Origin: Cyclobacteriaceae bacterium
GTDB lineage: Bacteria > Bacteroidota > Bacteroidia > Cytophagales > Cyclobacteriaceae
Length of the DNA: 64,000 bases
Direction: 5' to 3'
Assembly: GCA_026129485.1 (NCBI GenBank)
Contig: JAHCHY010000022.1
Location: 1-64,000, forward strand
Below are positions 1-8,818 of the stretch, piece by piece. The notes under the pieces are model-generated. The model did no database searches, was not told where the DNA came from, and saw nothing but the letters and a program-made list of their open reading frames with translations. How positions within the stretch are numbered: position 1 is the stretch's first letter; each line of letters begins with the position of its first letter. The position numbers and the translations under genes are program-made.

Positions 1-21
1 TATTTGTAGTTTTGACGTGAA

Positions 22-2451
22 GTGAGATTTCAAACCAGATCAGTTTTTTATGGCCTCCTCATGCTGTGGGGATTACTGTCTTGCCGGGAATCCAAAGAAG
101 TGTCTTTTTGGAGCCTGATTGACAGCAACACAGTACTTGTATATGAATCAAATAAGCCGGTCCTGGTAAAGGATAGCCTGGTGAGTTCAATTCTTTGGCA
201 AACAGCTGCACCGGAGCACATAGCAAGTGTGCAATCGATTAACAAAAACTCATATGAGCTTCTATATATCTGCAGCATAACAAATGCTCTATTTGACAGA
301 ATAGTAACATCTTATAAGGCATCCAATCGATTACTTGACGGGGTTAAGATTTATGAGCTGAAAAAAGGAGGAAAGACACAACTTGCCTGGGCGAACCTTG
401 ACGGATACCTGGTGCTGAGTAAGTCATCGCTGCTGGTTGAGAATGCGATCCGCATTCACCATTCATCGCCCGCAAGGAATTTCAAAACACAAAACCCACT
501 GCTGTTTGGGTTTGTAACAATTAAGGCGGATGCCGGAAACGTATGGGTTAATTACGGGCAATTAAGTCAAAGTTCAGTACCGTTGTTTAAGACCCTGCAC
601 GATATACCATTATTCAGCTCGCTTGCTGTAGCTTCTGTTCTTGATGTTACAAGGAATAACGACCATGCTTCATTAAGCGGGTTTACGCTGGATTCGCCTG
701 ACAAAACATGGGGCTTGCATCGGTTTCAGAACCAGAACCCGGTTAAGATTGATGTTATGCGATTTGTTCCGAATGCAACAAAAGTATTTGTTCATTATGG
801 GATGTCTAATGTTGATGCATTTATTTCTGGCGACCCGGATGAACCCCGGAAATCGGATTTGCAAGATGAGATTGGTGTTTGTGTGCTGGACGGGGCCATG
901 CCTGTGGTGTTTCTGAAAGTTAAAGATGGATTTGCCTACGATCAATTTGAATACATTGAATCGTATGCTGATTACGATATTCGCAAAGTAGCTGATTCTA
1001 AAATTACAGACCCTGTTAAACCTCTTCTGCCTGAAGGCGACTATACGTTACTAACATTTAAAGATGGCTATGTTTTTCTTTCAGCTAATGCGGATGAGCT
1101 TAAGCTGCTGATTGATGCGATTGAAGCGGATGAAACCTGGGGCAGATCAGTAGACTTTCAGCAATTTTTCAATACTTGCCTGCAGGAAGGGAATGTTTCC
1201 GTGTTTTACAGTGGTTCCGCTTTACTGGGACATGATGCTGATGTAACATGGAAACAGGCTTTGGATTCATTACGGATTACTTCAACCACCTGGGGAAGCA
1301 TGCAATTCAATTCGCTCGATAATCATTTTTATACCAGTTCGAATTTTTATTTCCCATCGCGCAAGCAACCCGAAAAAAGGAAAGTGGAAAGACGTACATA
1401 TGAGCTGTCCAATAATCTTGAAGCCGGGTTTGTAGTAAGAAATTATACAAACGGCTTAAATGAATTGCTTGTTCAGGATTCCACCTTTAAGGTATATCTT
1501 TTCTCGCAGGCAGCGGGCGTGCAATGGATGTATGCCATGAACGAAAAAATAGAGCAGGTTCAGCAGCTTGATTATTTTAAAAACGGTAAGCTTCAATATC
1601 TCGTTACTACGGCATCTGATATTTACCTGATTGACCGTTTGGGCCGTGACGTAGAGGGTTTTCCGAAAAGAAAAAATCTGAATTACCGGTTTTCGGAAGT
1701 AGTAGACTATGACAAAAGCAGGAACTACCGCATCATGGTAACCAGTGGTGCCAGTGATATTTATATTCTTGATAAGTCTATGCAGGAGTTGGAAGGCTGG
1801 TCGCCCAAAAAAATGAATGCCCGAATCCTGTTTTCACCCAAGCATTACAGAATTGGGGGTAAAGATTATTTTATGGTGATCACGGAGAATGGCCAGTTGC
1901 ACCTGTTTAATCGCAGGGGCGAATATGAAAAGGGATATCCTGTTTCAATTAACAAAAACATATCCGGTGATTATTTCCTTGACCAAGGGAATTCATTAGC
2001 AAACAGCGCTGTTTATTTTATCTCGGCTGATGGTATTGTTAACAAAGTTGTGCTGGATGGTAAATCCACCAACGAAAGCCTGATTCGCGGAAGTAAATCG
2101 AAGTTTTACCTGGCAACGGCAGCGGGTAAGCCGGACTGTTATTTCTTCAGAATGGATACAGATAAGGTTGCTGTGTTTGACAGGAAGAATCAACTTGTTT
2201 TTGAACGTCAGAATCCCGGCTCGCAAAACCTGAAGTCTGATGTTGTGAAGTCGCCTGACGGAGTACCGTATTTCTGTTTTTATGATGAAGAGCAGAACCT
2301 GAGCTATATCTTTGATTCTACCGGTAACAGCGTAGTTAATCGCCCGGTTGAAACAACTCTGCCGCCACTCTTCAATGTGAATCAAAAGACAAAACAGGTA
2401 AGCGTATTTGCTGTTTACCAGAATAGCATCAGCTCGGTTCCTCTTAACTAA
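22..2451 (+). CDS. large lipoprotein of unknown function with propeller-like repeats
   Basis: An 809-residue protein with a lipoprotein signal: a hydrophobic stretch ends in L-L-S-C with the lipidation cysteine at residue 21. The start is GTG at 22; an in-frame TGA at 13-15 excludes anything further upstream, and the next ATG (61) would destroy the signal peptide. The C-terminal third contains a recurring pattern in which a short beta-strand is followed by an aspartate/glycine turn and GFP, GWSP or GYP (near residues 537, 582 and 628), as in beta-propeller or FG-GAP-like repeats. I do not recognise the family and assign no function. It is likely anchored to the cell envelope. The OmpA-like lipoprotein gene follows after about 100 bp. 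Confidence 0.8.
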   Translation: MRFQTRSVFYGLLMLWGLLSCRESKEVSFWSLIDSNTVLVYESNKPVLVKDSLVSSILWQTAAPEHIASVQSINKNSYELLYICSITNALFDRIVTSYKASNRLLDGVKIYELKKGGKTQLAWANLDGYLVLSKSSLLVENAIRIHHSSPARNFKTQNPLLFGFVTIKADAGNVWVNYGQLSQSSVPLFKTLHDIPLFSSLAVASVLDVTRNNDHASLSGFTLDSPDKTWGLHRFQNQNPVKIDVMRFVPNATKVFVHYGMSNVDAFISGDPDEPRKSDLQDEIGVCVLDGAMPVVFLKVKDGFAYDQFEYIESYADYDIRKVADSKITDPVKPLLPEGDYTLLTFKDGYVFLSANADELKLLIDAIEADETWGRSVDFQQFFNTCLQEGNVSVFYSGSALLGHDADVTWKQALDSLRITSTTWGSMQFNSLDNHFYTSSNFYFPSRKQPEKRKVERRTYELSNNLEAGFVVRNYTNGLNELLVQDSTFKVYLFSQAAGVQWMYAMNEKIEQVQQLDYFKNGKLQYLVTTASDIYLIDRLGRDVEGFPKRKNLNYRFSEVVDYDKSRNYRIMVTSGASDIYILDKSMQELEGWSPKKMNARILFSPKHYRIGGKDYFMVITENGQLHLFNRRGEYEKGYPVSINKNISGDYFLDQGNSLANSAVYFISADGIVNKVVLDGKSTNESLIRGSKSKFYLATAAGKPDCYFFRMDTDKVAVFDRKNQLVFERQNPGSQNLKSDVVKSPDGVPYFCFYDEEQNLSYIFDSTGNSVVNRPVETTLPPLFNVNQKTKQVSVFAVYQNSISSVPLN

Positions 2452-2548
2452 ACTTTCAGCGGGATTGAATTGGTTGACAAGGTTGTTTTGTTCTAAAGTA
2501 ACAATTGAATTTTATTTTAGATATTTACTGCATTAAATTTTTTAAGCT

Positions 2549-3496
2549 ATGAAGTTTCGATTACTACTTTTTCTACCGGTTTTCTTCCTTTCATCCTGCA
2601 TTGTTACCAAGAAGAAATACGATGATGTCCTGGCCCAGAAAGTGAAGGCAGAGGGTGAGCTGGCTGAAAAGAACGCCCAATTGGAAAAAGCCAATGCATC
2701 TATACAGGAATTAGCGGGTGTGTTGGATAAGCTAAAGCAAGATACAACCGAGTTGAACGAGGCCTATCGGACAACCGGGAAGAAGCTGGCAGATTTAAAT
2801 GCGGAATACGACCAGCTTAATTCGTATTACAAGAATCTTTTGAATAACAGCGGAAAGCTTAACCGTGATTTGGCCCAACAGAAAGATCAATTGCTGGCTA
2901 TCCAGGAAAACCTGGAGAATACACGCAAGCTGAACGATTCACTGAGCACAAGCTTGGCCGAACGAGAAAGAAAAGTGAATGAGCTTGAGCAGATTCTGGC
3001 CAACAAGGATAAGGCGGTTAAAGATCTGAAAGACCGGATTACAAATGCATTGCTGAATTTCAAAGAGAATGATTTGACTGTGAAAGTGAAAAACGGAAAA
3101 GTATATGTTTCACTGGCCGAGCAATTGTTGTTTGGGTCGGGAAGCATTGAAGTGGATAGCAAAGGTGTGATGGCGTTGCAGCAATTAGCGCGCGCCATAA
3201 AAGATCAGCGGGATATCCAGATCATGATTGAAGGTCATACCGATAATGTCCCGATTTCAAAAAAATCGCAGTACATGCAGGATAACTGGGACCTGAGTGT
3301 AATGCGCGCCACCTCTATTACCAAAATACTAACTGCTGCCGGTGTTTCGGCTAAACAAATAACCGCTGCCGGTAAAGGTGAGTTTTCTCCTTTGGCTTTA
3401 AACGATAATGCGCAGAACAAGCAGAAGAATCGCAGAACAGAAATTATTATTACTCCCAACCTGGACGAAATTTTTAAAATTCTGGAAACTAACTAA
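2549..3496 (+). CDS. OmpA-family lipoprotein with long coiled coil
   Basis: 315 residues. The lipobox L-S-S-C puts the lipidated cysteine at residue 17. Residues of about 25-165 are rich in Lys, Glu, Gln and Leu with heptad spacing, indicating a coiled coil. Residues of about 205-312 form an OmpA C-terminal peptidoglycan-binding domain, with GHTDN near residue 229 and the closing NRRTEI motif that carries the conserved arginine. By family knowledge it tethers the outer membrane to peptidoglycan; the coiled coil would act as a spacer. It is probably transcribed with the small membrane protein 31 bp downstream, since the only terminator visible follows that second gene. Confidence 0.92.
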   Translation: MKFRLLLFLPVFFLSSCIVTKKKYDDVLAQKVKAEGELAEKNAQLEKANASIQELAGVLDKLKQDTTELNEAYRTTGKKLADLNAEYDQLNSYYKNLLNNSGKLNRDLAQQKDQLLAIQENLENTRKLNDSLSTSLAERERKVNELEQILANKDKAVKDLKDRITNALLNFKENDLTVKVKNGKVYVSLAEQLLFGSGSIEVDSKGVMALQQLARAIKDQRDIQIMIEGHTDNVPISKKSQYMQDNWDLSVMRATSITKILTAAGVSAKQITAAGKGEFSPLALNDNAQNKQKNRRTEIIITPNLDEIFKILETN

Positions 3497-3527
3497 CTAA
3501 CTTGCTTAAAGCTAAACACCTAAACCT

Positions 3528-3695
3528 ATGCAAAACATTATTTACATCGCATTCCTCGTAATTTTTATCTGGACTATTTACGATATCTGGACAAGCTCGC
3601 TGGATAGCGGAAAGAAAATACTCTGGACTATCGTAAGCCTGCTTTTGGGATTTATTGGTACAATAATTTATGTGCTGGTAGGACGAAAGCGATAG
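3528..3695 (+). CDS. small PLDc_N-type membrane protein (55 aa)
   Basis: A 55-residue ORF starting at ATG 3528 and ending at TAG 3693-3695. It has two hydrophobic segments (residues about 2-20 and 30-51) with a tryptophan/aspartate pair between them and a C-terminal V-G-R-K-R. This matches the small phospholipase D N-terminal-type (PLDc_N) membrane proteins common in Bacteroidota, which have no catalytic HKD motif. No enzymatic role can be assigned. It lies 31 bp after the OmpA-like gene and just before a strong intrinsic terminator, so the two probably form one transcript. Confidence 0.75.
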   Translation: MQNIIYIAFLVIFIWTIYDIWTSSLDSGKKILWTIVSLLLGFIGTIIYVLVGRKR

Positions 3696-3717
3696 TACCA
3701 TCAAGAGCCTGTTTTTG

Positions 3718-3749
3718 AAAAAGCCTTCTGATAAAAATGAAGGCTTTTT
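3718..3749 (+). terminator. rho-independent terminator after the OmpA/PLDc_N pair
   Basis: A perfect 11-bp stem, AAAAAGCCTTC (3718-3728) with GAAGGCTTTTT (3739-3749), closes a 10-nt A/T-rich loop. The run of T on the 3' arm supplies the U-tract, and the A-rich 5' arm allows termination in both directions. It begins 23 bp after the stop of the small membrane protein. Confidence 0.88.
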
Positions 3750-3943
3750 CATGTGCTTATTATTATTTTTTAGTGGTCATCCTGCAAGAGTGGGATTGCA
3801 TGGCCATTTCTCATGTAGCGGTTACAAGAATGTAATTAAGGCAGCGTGTTCAACAGGCCGGCCCAGATTTTTCCTTCTGTCTTTCTCAAGAATGGTTTAC
3901 GTACCCAATCAAAGAATAAACACCACAAAAAATAGGGTGCAAT

Positions 3944-3962
3944 TGAGTTTTAATAAAACTCA
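3944..3962. promoter_or_regulatory. 19-bp palindrome upstream of the MFS transporter
   Basis: TGAGTTTTA and TAAAACTCA flank a single central A, giving a perfect dyad that ends 26 bp before the transporter start codon. Position and symmetry suggest an operator or 5'-UTR hairpin. The rest of the 293-bp gap 3696-3988 holds the terminator at 3718 and nothing else I can recognise. Function is inference only. Confidence 0.4.
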
Positions 3963-3988
3963 CTATTTTGAGGAAAAAATGCGAGCTC

Positions 3989-5215
3989 ATGAATTCTCAT
4001 AGCAACCTGAAGCAACTGTTTAGTATTCCTGTTATTGTAGCCGCTTTAGGTTACTTTGTAGATATCTACGACCTGTTACTCTTCAGCATTGTTCGGATAG
4101 CCAGCCTGAAGTCAATGGGCGTTGCCGATGAGGAGATGATGGCTACCGGTGAATTCCTGATTCGGGTACAGATGGCCGGGCTGCTCGTAGGAGGAATTAT
4201 CTGGGGCGTGATGGGTGATAAGCGCGGCCGGTTGTCGGTTTTATTCGGCTCAATTCTTCTTTATTCGCTGGCAAACATCGCCAATGGCTTTGCGATAAAT
4301 GTTACCCAGTATGCTGTGCTACGTTTTATAGCTGGTATTGGTCTGGCGGGTGAATTGGGTGCGGGCATTACACTGGTATCTGAAACGCTGCCAACAAAAT
4401 TGCGGGGCTATGGAACTACATTAGTTGCAACTGTGGGTTTGATGGGAGCTGTTCTGGCGAACTATGTTGCCAAAACTTTTGATTGGGAGGTGGCATACTT
4501 TATCGGGGGAGGCCTGGGGTTGATTTTGTTGATTGCACGGGTTAGTGTATTTGAATCCGGAATTTTTTTGAAAGTAAAGGAACAGCACGTAGAGCGTGGC
4601 AATTTTTTTCAGTTGTTCAGCCAGAAGCAGCGGTTTATAAAATTTATAGGTTGTATCCTGATTGGGTTGCCGATCTGGTATGTTATCGGTATCCTGATCA
4701 CCTTCTCCCCGGAGTTTGCCAAGGCTATGAACATAACCGGTATTGTGGCTGGCGATGCCGTGATGTTTAGTTACATCGGCCTGGCTGCTGGTGATATGTG
4801 CAGCGGCTTGCTAAGCCAGGTAATACGGTCCCGGAAAAAGACAGTCTTGCTGTTCATTTTGCTTACGCTTGTCTTTATTTTGGTTTACCTGTATGCACCC
4901 ATTTCCGGCCCGGTGCAGTTTTATGTAATATGTTTCCTGCTGGGTTTTGGCATTGGGTATTGGGCTTTGTTTGTAACCATTGCAGCCGAGCAGTTCGGTA
5001 CTAACCTCCGGTCTACAGTTGCTACTACGGTGCCCAACTTCATTCGGGGCACGGTAATACCGCTCACATTATTATTTCAGTTTTTCCGTAACGATTTTGG
5101 AATATTAACAGGTGCTCTGATTGTGGGGGCAATAACCATCATAATTGCATTTTGGGCTTTAAGGCTGATCGATGAAACTTTTGGCCGGGATTTGAATTTT
5201 TTAGAAGAAGATTAG
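3989..5215 (+). CDS. major facilitator superfamily transporter
   Basis: A 408-residue protein with about twelve hydrophobic segments. The MFS loop signature is visible after the second helix (G-D-K-R-G-R, near residue 75) and an RxxxGxGxxGE-like stretch lies in helix 4. The open frame begins at a TTG (3968), but ATG 3989 places the first helix normally and is preferred. The layout resembles metabolite:H+ or sugar-phosphate-type MFS carriers; the substrate cannot be told from sequence. The gene stands alone, preceded by a palindrome at 3944-3962. Confidence 0.85.
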   Translation: MNSHSNLKQLFSIPVIVAALGYFVDIYDLLLFSIVRIASLKSMGVADEEMMATGEFLIRVQMAGLLVGGIIWGVMGDKRGRLSVLFGSILLYSLANIANGFAINVTQYAVLRFIAGIGLAGELGAGITLVSETLPTKLRGYGTTLVATVGLMGAVLANYVAKTFDWEVAYFIGGGLGLILLIARVSVFESGIFLKVKEQHVERGNFFQLFSQKQRFIKFIGCILIGLPIWYVIGILITFSPEFAKAMNITGIVAGDAVMFSYIGLAAGDMCSGLLSQVIRSRKKTVLLFILLTLVFILVYLYAPISGPVQFYVICFLLGFGIGYWALFVTIAAEQFGTNLRSTVATTVPNFIRGTVIPLTLLFQFFRNDFGILTGALIVGAITIIIAFWALRLIDETFGRDLNFLEED

Positions 5216-5354
5216 GTAATTCGGTTTTAAGTCAAAATAATCTTTTTGCCAAAAAAGCCGTAAAAAGCTACATGGGTTTAACCCGAACCCACCAGTTAAT
5301 CTCACCTTTCAAATAACTTCTTACATTAACGGTAATTTATAGATTGTCCGAAGG

Positions 5355-5362
5355 TAAATTTG
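5355..5362 (+). promoter_or_regulatory. candidate -7 promoter element (TAAATTTG)
   Basis: TAAATTTG is an exact match to the Bacteroidota -7 consensus TAnnTTTG, 39 bp upstream of the histidine kinase start. No convincing -33 TTG box sits at the usual distance, so support is moderate. Confidence 0.4.
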
Positions 5363-5401
5363 TAGTTCACTTCGGGTTAAAGCTGGTTGTGAGGAGCTTA
5401 T

Positions 5402-7414
5402 ATGGCTGTGGGATTACGGTTTTTATTACTGGGTTTGCTCATTTGCCTGGCGCTTTCAGCAGTAGGGCAAAACCTGAACGCTATTGATAGCCTTAAGCGG
5501 TCGTTGACTGATGAGTCGACCGAACATCAATTCGAGCTATTAAACGCCATCGGGTTTGAATACCGGTATTCATACCCTGACAGTACAATTTTTTATTGTT
5601 CCCGCGCCTTTGAACTGGGCAAGAAAATCGCTGTAAAGAAAAACCTTTCCAAACCACTCAGCTTTATAGGATTGGCCTATGCTAATAAAGGCATTTACAA
5701 CAAGTCTGCGGAATACCATGAACGCGCAATTGAGGTTGCTGTTGAGCAACAAGACTCCATACAACTGGGTTTCGGGTACAACAACCTGGGGCGTATGTAT
5801 TTTGATGGAGGCGATCTGGTTCGTGCTTCGGATAACCTGGTGCGTTCGCGCGATATCTTTGAAGTATTGCAGGAAAAGCTTGGCCTGGCGTATGTGTACC
5901 GAAGCCTGGCCAATTTGTACAAGTCGCAATACCAGTTTGACCAGGCGCTGGAAATGTCGACCCGTGCGTATGAGTTACGCAGGCAACTGGGCGACAAAAG
6001 AAGCATTGTTTCGTCATTGCTTGAACTGGCCCTGGTTTATGAAGCAATGGATAATACCGAGATGGCTTTGCAAAAAATGCGTCTTGCAGATTCAATTGCA
6101 CGCCAGGTTAATGACCGGGTAACTCTGGCCGAATTAGACCTGGGGATGGCCGAAATCTTATTTGACGAAAAGGAATACAAAGAAGCAAATGCAAAAGCCG
6201 AAGAAGTTCTGACCATTATCTCAGAACATTCTAATCAAAAGCTCTTTATGCGGGCCTCCCTGCTAAGGGGTAAATATCTGGTTACACAAAAGAAATTCCG
6301 CGAAGCGCTCCTCATCTTTGAAGACCTGATTAAAAAGGCGGAAGAATCGGGGAACCTGGTTTACCAGATTGAAGCTACCCAGGCTGCATCGGCCTGTTAT
6401 CTTGCTCTTGGAGAAAAGACAAAAGCCAATGAGCTGAATGATAAATCTGAGATACTGGAAGAGCGAATCAAAAACACCGATATGCAGCAGCAGATTGAAC
6501 GGCTGCAGTTTCAGCTTCAGATCGAAAAAAAAGAACGTGAAAACGCCATGCTGAAATCAGCCCAGGTGAAAAATGAATCGTTGCTTTCGGCACAGCGTTT
6601 TCAAAACAGGTTGCTGCTTGGGTTGATCATTTCCATTACAGCAGCGATGATTATCTTCTGGAGCTTTAGCCGTAAACGCAAGCTGGTCAATCAAAAATTA
6701 CAGGCGCAGAATCAACAGCTCAGCGAGCTGAACAATGAGAAAAACTCGTTAATGAATATTGTAGCGCACGACCTGAAAGCACCGCTTAACCGTATTCTGG
6801 GGCTTACGCAAGTCCTGGAGCTGGAGGGAGACTTATCAGCCAAGCAGCAGGAATATATAAAAATGATCAAGAATTCAACCCGGGCAGGATCTAATCTGAT
6901 CATCGACTTATTGGATGTAAATGCAATTGAAGAAAAGGGAAGCGCGCCAAACCCGGTGGCTCTTAATCTGCGCGAATGGTTAAATGAAAGAGTAAATTCC
7001 TTTAAGCTGTTGGCGGATGCCAAGCAGCTGAAGCTGGAGGTGGATAACCAGGCGCCTGCATGGTTCACTACAGATACTAATTTCCTGGGACGTATTTTTG
7101 ATAACCTGCTGTCTAATGCAATTAAATTTTCAGGACCGGAAAAGGTAATAGAAGTAGGAGTTTATGCACACGGCAATTCGATTACAATAACCATTAAAGA
7201 TGAAGGCCCCGGGTTTTCAGAGACCGATAAGCTTTTAATGTTTCAAAAATTCAAGAGATTATCCGCACAGCCAACCGGGGGTGAGAGCTCAAACGGATTG
7301 GGTTTGGCTATTGTGAAAACGCTTGTAGATCGGTTGAATGGAACCATTGGCCTGGAAAGCAAGCCGGGTTTTGGCGCGAAGTTTATTATTACGCTGCCCG
7401 CACTTAAAAGTTAA
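5402..7414 (+). CDS. TPR-repeat membrane sensor histidine kinase
   Basis: 670 residues: a signal peptide (about 1-22), a periplasmic array of tetratricopeptide repeats (about 40-345), a coiled coil, a transmembrane helix (about 403-422), then a cytoplasmic kinase. The phosphoacceptor is His456 in an A-H-D-L-K-A-P-L motif (HisKA). The HATPase domain shows the N box (DNLLSNAIKFS), the G1 box DEGPGF and the G2 box GLGLAIV. There is no receiver domain and no response regulator gene next to it, so it is an orphan or acts on a distant partner. A TAnnTTTG element lies upstream. The TPR sensor may bind a protein or peptide ligand; that is inference from the architecture. Confidence 0.92.
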   Translation: MAVGLRFLLLGLLICLALSAVGQNLNAIDSLKRSLTDESTEHQFELLNAIGFEYRYSYPDSTIFYCSRAFELGKKIAVKKNLSKPLSFIGLAYANKGIYNKSAEYHERAIEVAVEQQDSIQLGFGYNNLGRMYFDGGDLVRASDNLVRSRDIFEVLQEKLGLAYVYRSLANLYKSQYQFDQALEMSTRAYELRRQLGDKRSIVSSLLELALVYEAMDNTEMALQKMRLADSIARQVNDRVTLAELDLGMAEILFDEKEYKEANAKAEEVLTIISEHSNQKLFMRASLLRGKYLVTQKKFREALLIFEDLIKKAEESGNLVYQIEATQAASACYLALGEKTKANELNDKSEILEERIKNTDMQQQIERLQFQLQIEKKERENAMLKSAQVKNESLLSAQRFQNRLLLGLIISITAAMIIFWSFSRKRKLVNQKLQAQNQQLSELNNEKNSLMNIVAHDLKAPLNRILGLTQVLELEGDLSAKQQEYIKMIKNSTRAGSNLIIDLLDVNAIEEKGSAPNPVALNLREWLNERVNSFKLLADAKQLKLEVDNQAPAWFTTDTNFLGRIFDNLLSNAIKFSGPEKVIEVGVYAHGNSITITIKDEGPGFSETDKLLMFQKFKRLSAQPTGGESSNGLGLAIVKTLVDRLNGTIGLESKPGFGAKFIITLPALKS

Positions 7415-7461
7415 TTCCACCTCGGTTAAACCTGTCTTTCTTGCGGGCGCTAAGGTTAAGC

Positions 7462-8607
7462 TCAAACAGTCGCTAATGCCCGGTTCAAATCTTCAATCAA
7501 ATCGTCTGCATCTTCCACCCCGATGCTTAACCGGATCAGGGAGTCGCTCAATCCGTTCTTCTCGCGTTCTTCTTTAGGAATGCTGGCGTGTGTCATAGAT
7601 GCCGGGTGATTAATCAAAGACTCAACACCCCCAAGCGATTCGGCCAGGGAAAACAAGGTTACGTTCTCCATAAGGGTTTTAGCCCTTTCAGAACTATCAT
7701 TCTTCAATGTAAAAGAGAGCATGCCTCCAAAATCGCGCATTTGTTTTTTTGCAATTTCATGGTTAGGGTGATCGGTAAATCCCGGCCAGTATACATGACC
7801 AATTTTCGGATGTTGCCTCAAAAAGTTGGCAATTATTTTACCGTTCTGGCAATGGCGCTCCATACGCAGGTGTAAGGTTTTGATTCCACGCATCACCAGG
7901 AAGCTGTCCTGGGGCCCCGGTACGGCACCACAGGAGTTCGCGATAAACGCCAGGTCTTGATGCAGCTGATCATTATTTACCACTAAGGCCCCCATAATTA
8001 CATCGCTGTGTCCGCCCAGGTATTTGGTAACGGAGTGCATCACAATATCAGCGCCCATTGACAGGGGGTTTTGCAGGTAAGGTGAAGCAAACGTGTTGTC
8101 CACCGCAACCCACGCATGGTGCTTTTTAGCGAGTGTGGTGCAGGCTTCAATGTCGATGATCCGCATGAGCGGATTGGAAGGTGTTTCTAACCAAAGAAGC
8201 CTGGTCTTTGCGTTAAGATAAGGCACCAGGTTTTCGGCTTTGGTCAAATCAATAAAATGGAATTTGATTCCGAATTTTTCATACACCCGTTTAAACATGC
8301 GGTAAGATCCGCCATATAAGTCGTTGCTGGTTATTACTTCATCTCCGGGTGCAAGCAACTTAATAACCGCATCCGTAGCGCCCATGCCCGATGAAAAGCA
8401 GATTGCGTGCTTACCGCTTTCAAGCGCGGCAATGCTTTTTTGAAGCGCATTTCGGGTGGGATTTGCCCCCCGTGCATAGGCATAACCTTTATGTTTGGCC
8501 GGTGATTCCTGCACATACGTGGATGTTTGATAAATAGGAGTCATAATGGCCCCGGTGCTTGGGTCTGGTTCAACGCCTGCATGTACAGCTTTGGTTCCAA
8601 ATTTCAT
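7462..8607 (-). CDS. trans-sulfuration PLP enzyme (cystathionine gamma-synthase / lyase family)
   Basis: 381 residues, full length for the Cys/Met metabolism PLP-dependent family. The cofactor lysine is Lys195 in the motif S-V-T-K-Y-L-G-G-H-S-D; the YAYARGANPT substrate loop and the SSGMGA cofactor-binding motif are also present. These enzymes make or break cystathionine or homocysteine in methionine/cysteine metabolism. Sequence alone does not separate gamma-synthase from gamma- or beta-lyase, so no gene symbol is given. It is divergent from the surface-fibre cluster across a 211-bp spacer in which I see no SAM riboswitch or other clear element. Confidence 0.9.
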   Translation of the reverse strand: MKFGTKAVHAGVEPDPSTGAIMTPIYQTSTYVQESPAKHKGYAYARGANPTRNALQKSIAALESGKHAICFSSGMGATDAVIKLLAPGDEVITSNDLYGGSYRMFKRVYEKFGIKFHFIDLTKAENLVPYLNAKTRLLWLETPSNPLMRIIDIEACTTLAKKHHAWVAVDNTFASPYLQNPLSMGADIVMHSVTKYLGGHSDVIMGALVVNNDQLHQDLAFIANSCGAVPGPQDSFLVMRGIKTLHLRMERHCQNGKIIANFLRQHPKIGHVYWPGFTDHPNHEIAKKQMRDFGGMLSFTLKNDSSERAKTLMENVTLFSLAESLGGVESLINHPASMTHASIPKEEREKNGLSDSLIRLSIGVEDADDLIEDLNRALATV

Positions 8608-8818
8608 TTTTTGATGATGCCTTATGTGTTATAGGATGATTAAAATATTCCCCGGACAAAGTGTTTTATGTCGCGGAAGCGCTCAAAATTACAAAACCAT
8701 TGAGAAACCAGGCAAAAGCCTTCCGGCCTCGTAAAATTGTTTGGCAATATCTCCTAATTTCTTGTAGCTTAGAGATTCCGCTCTAATTATAAGCTTTAAT
8801 CTAATCCAACCTAACCCC

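Noticed and set aside
3715-4002. 95-residue ORF beginning in the terminator hairpin
   Set aside because: It starts inside an intrinsic terminator, has no family features and runs into the MFS gene.
8608-8818. Possible SAM or cobalamin riboswitch before the trans-sulfuration gene
   Set aside because: No stem arrangement or conserved core could be found on the relevant strand.
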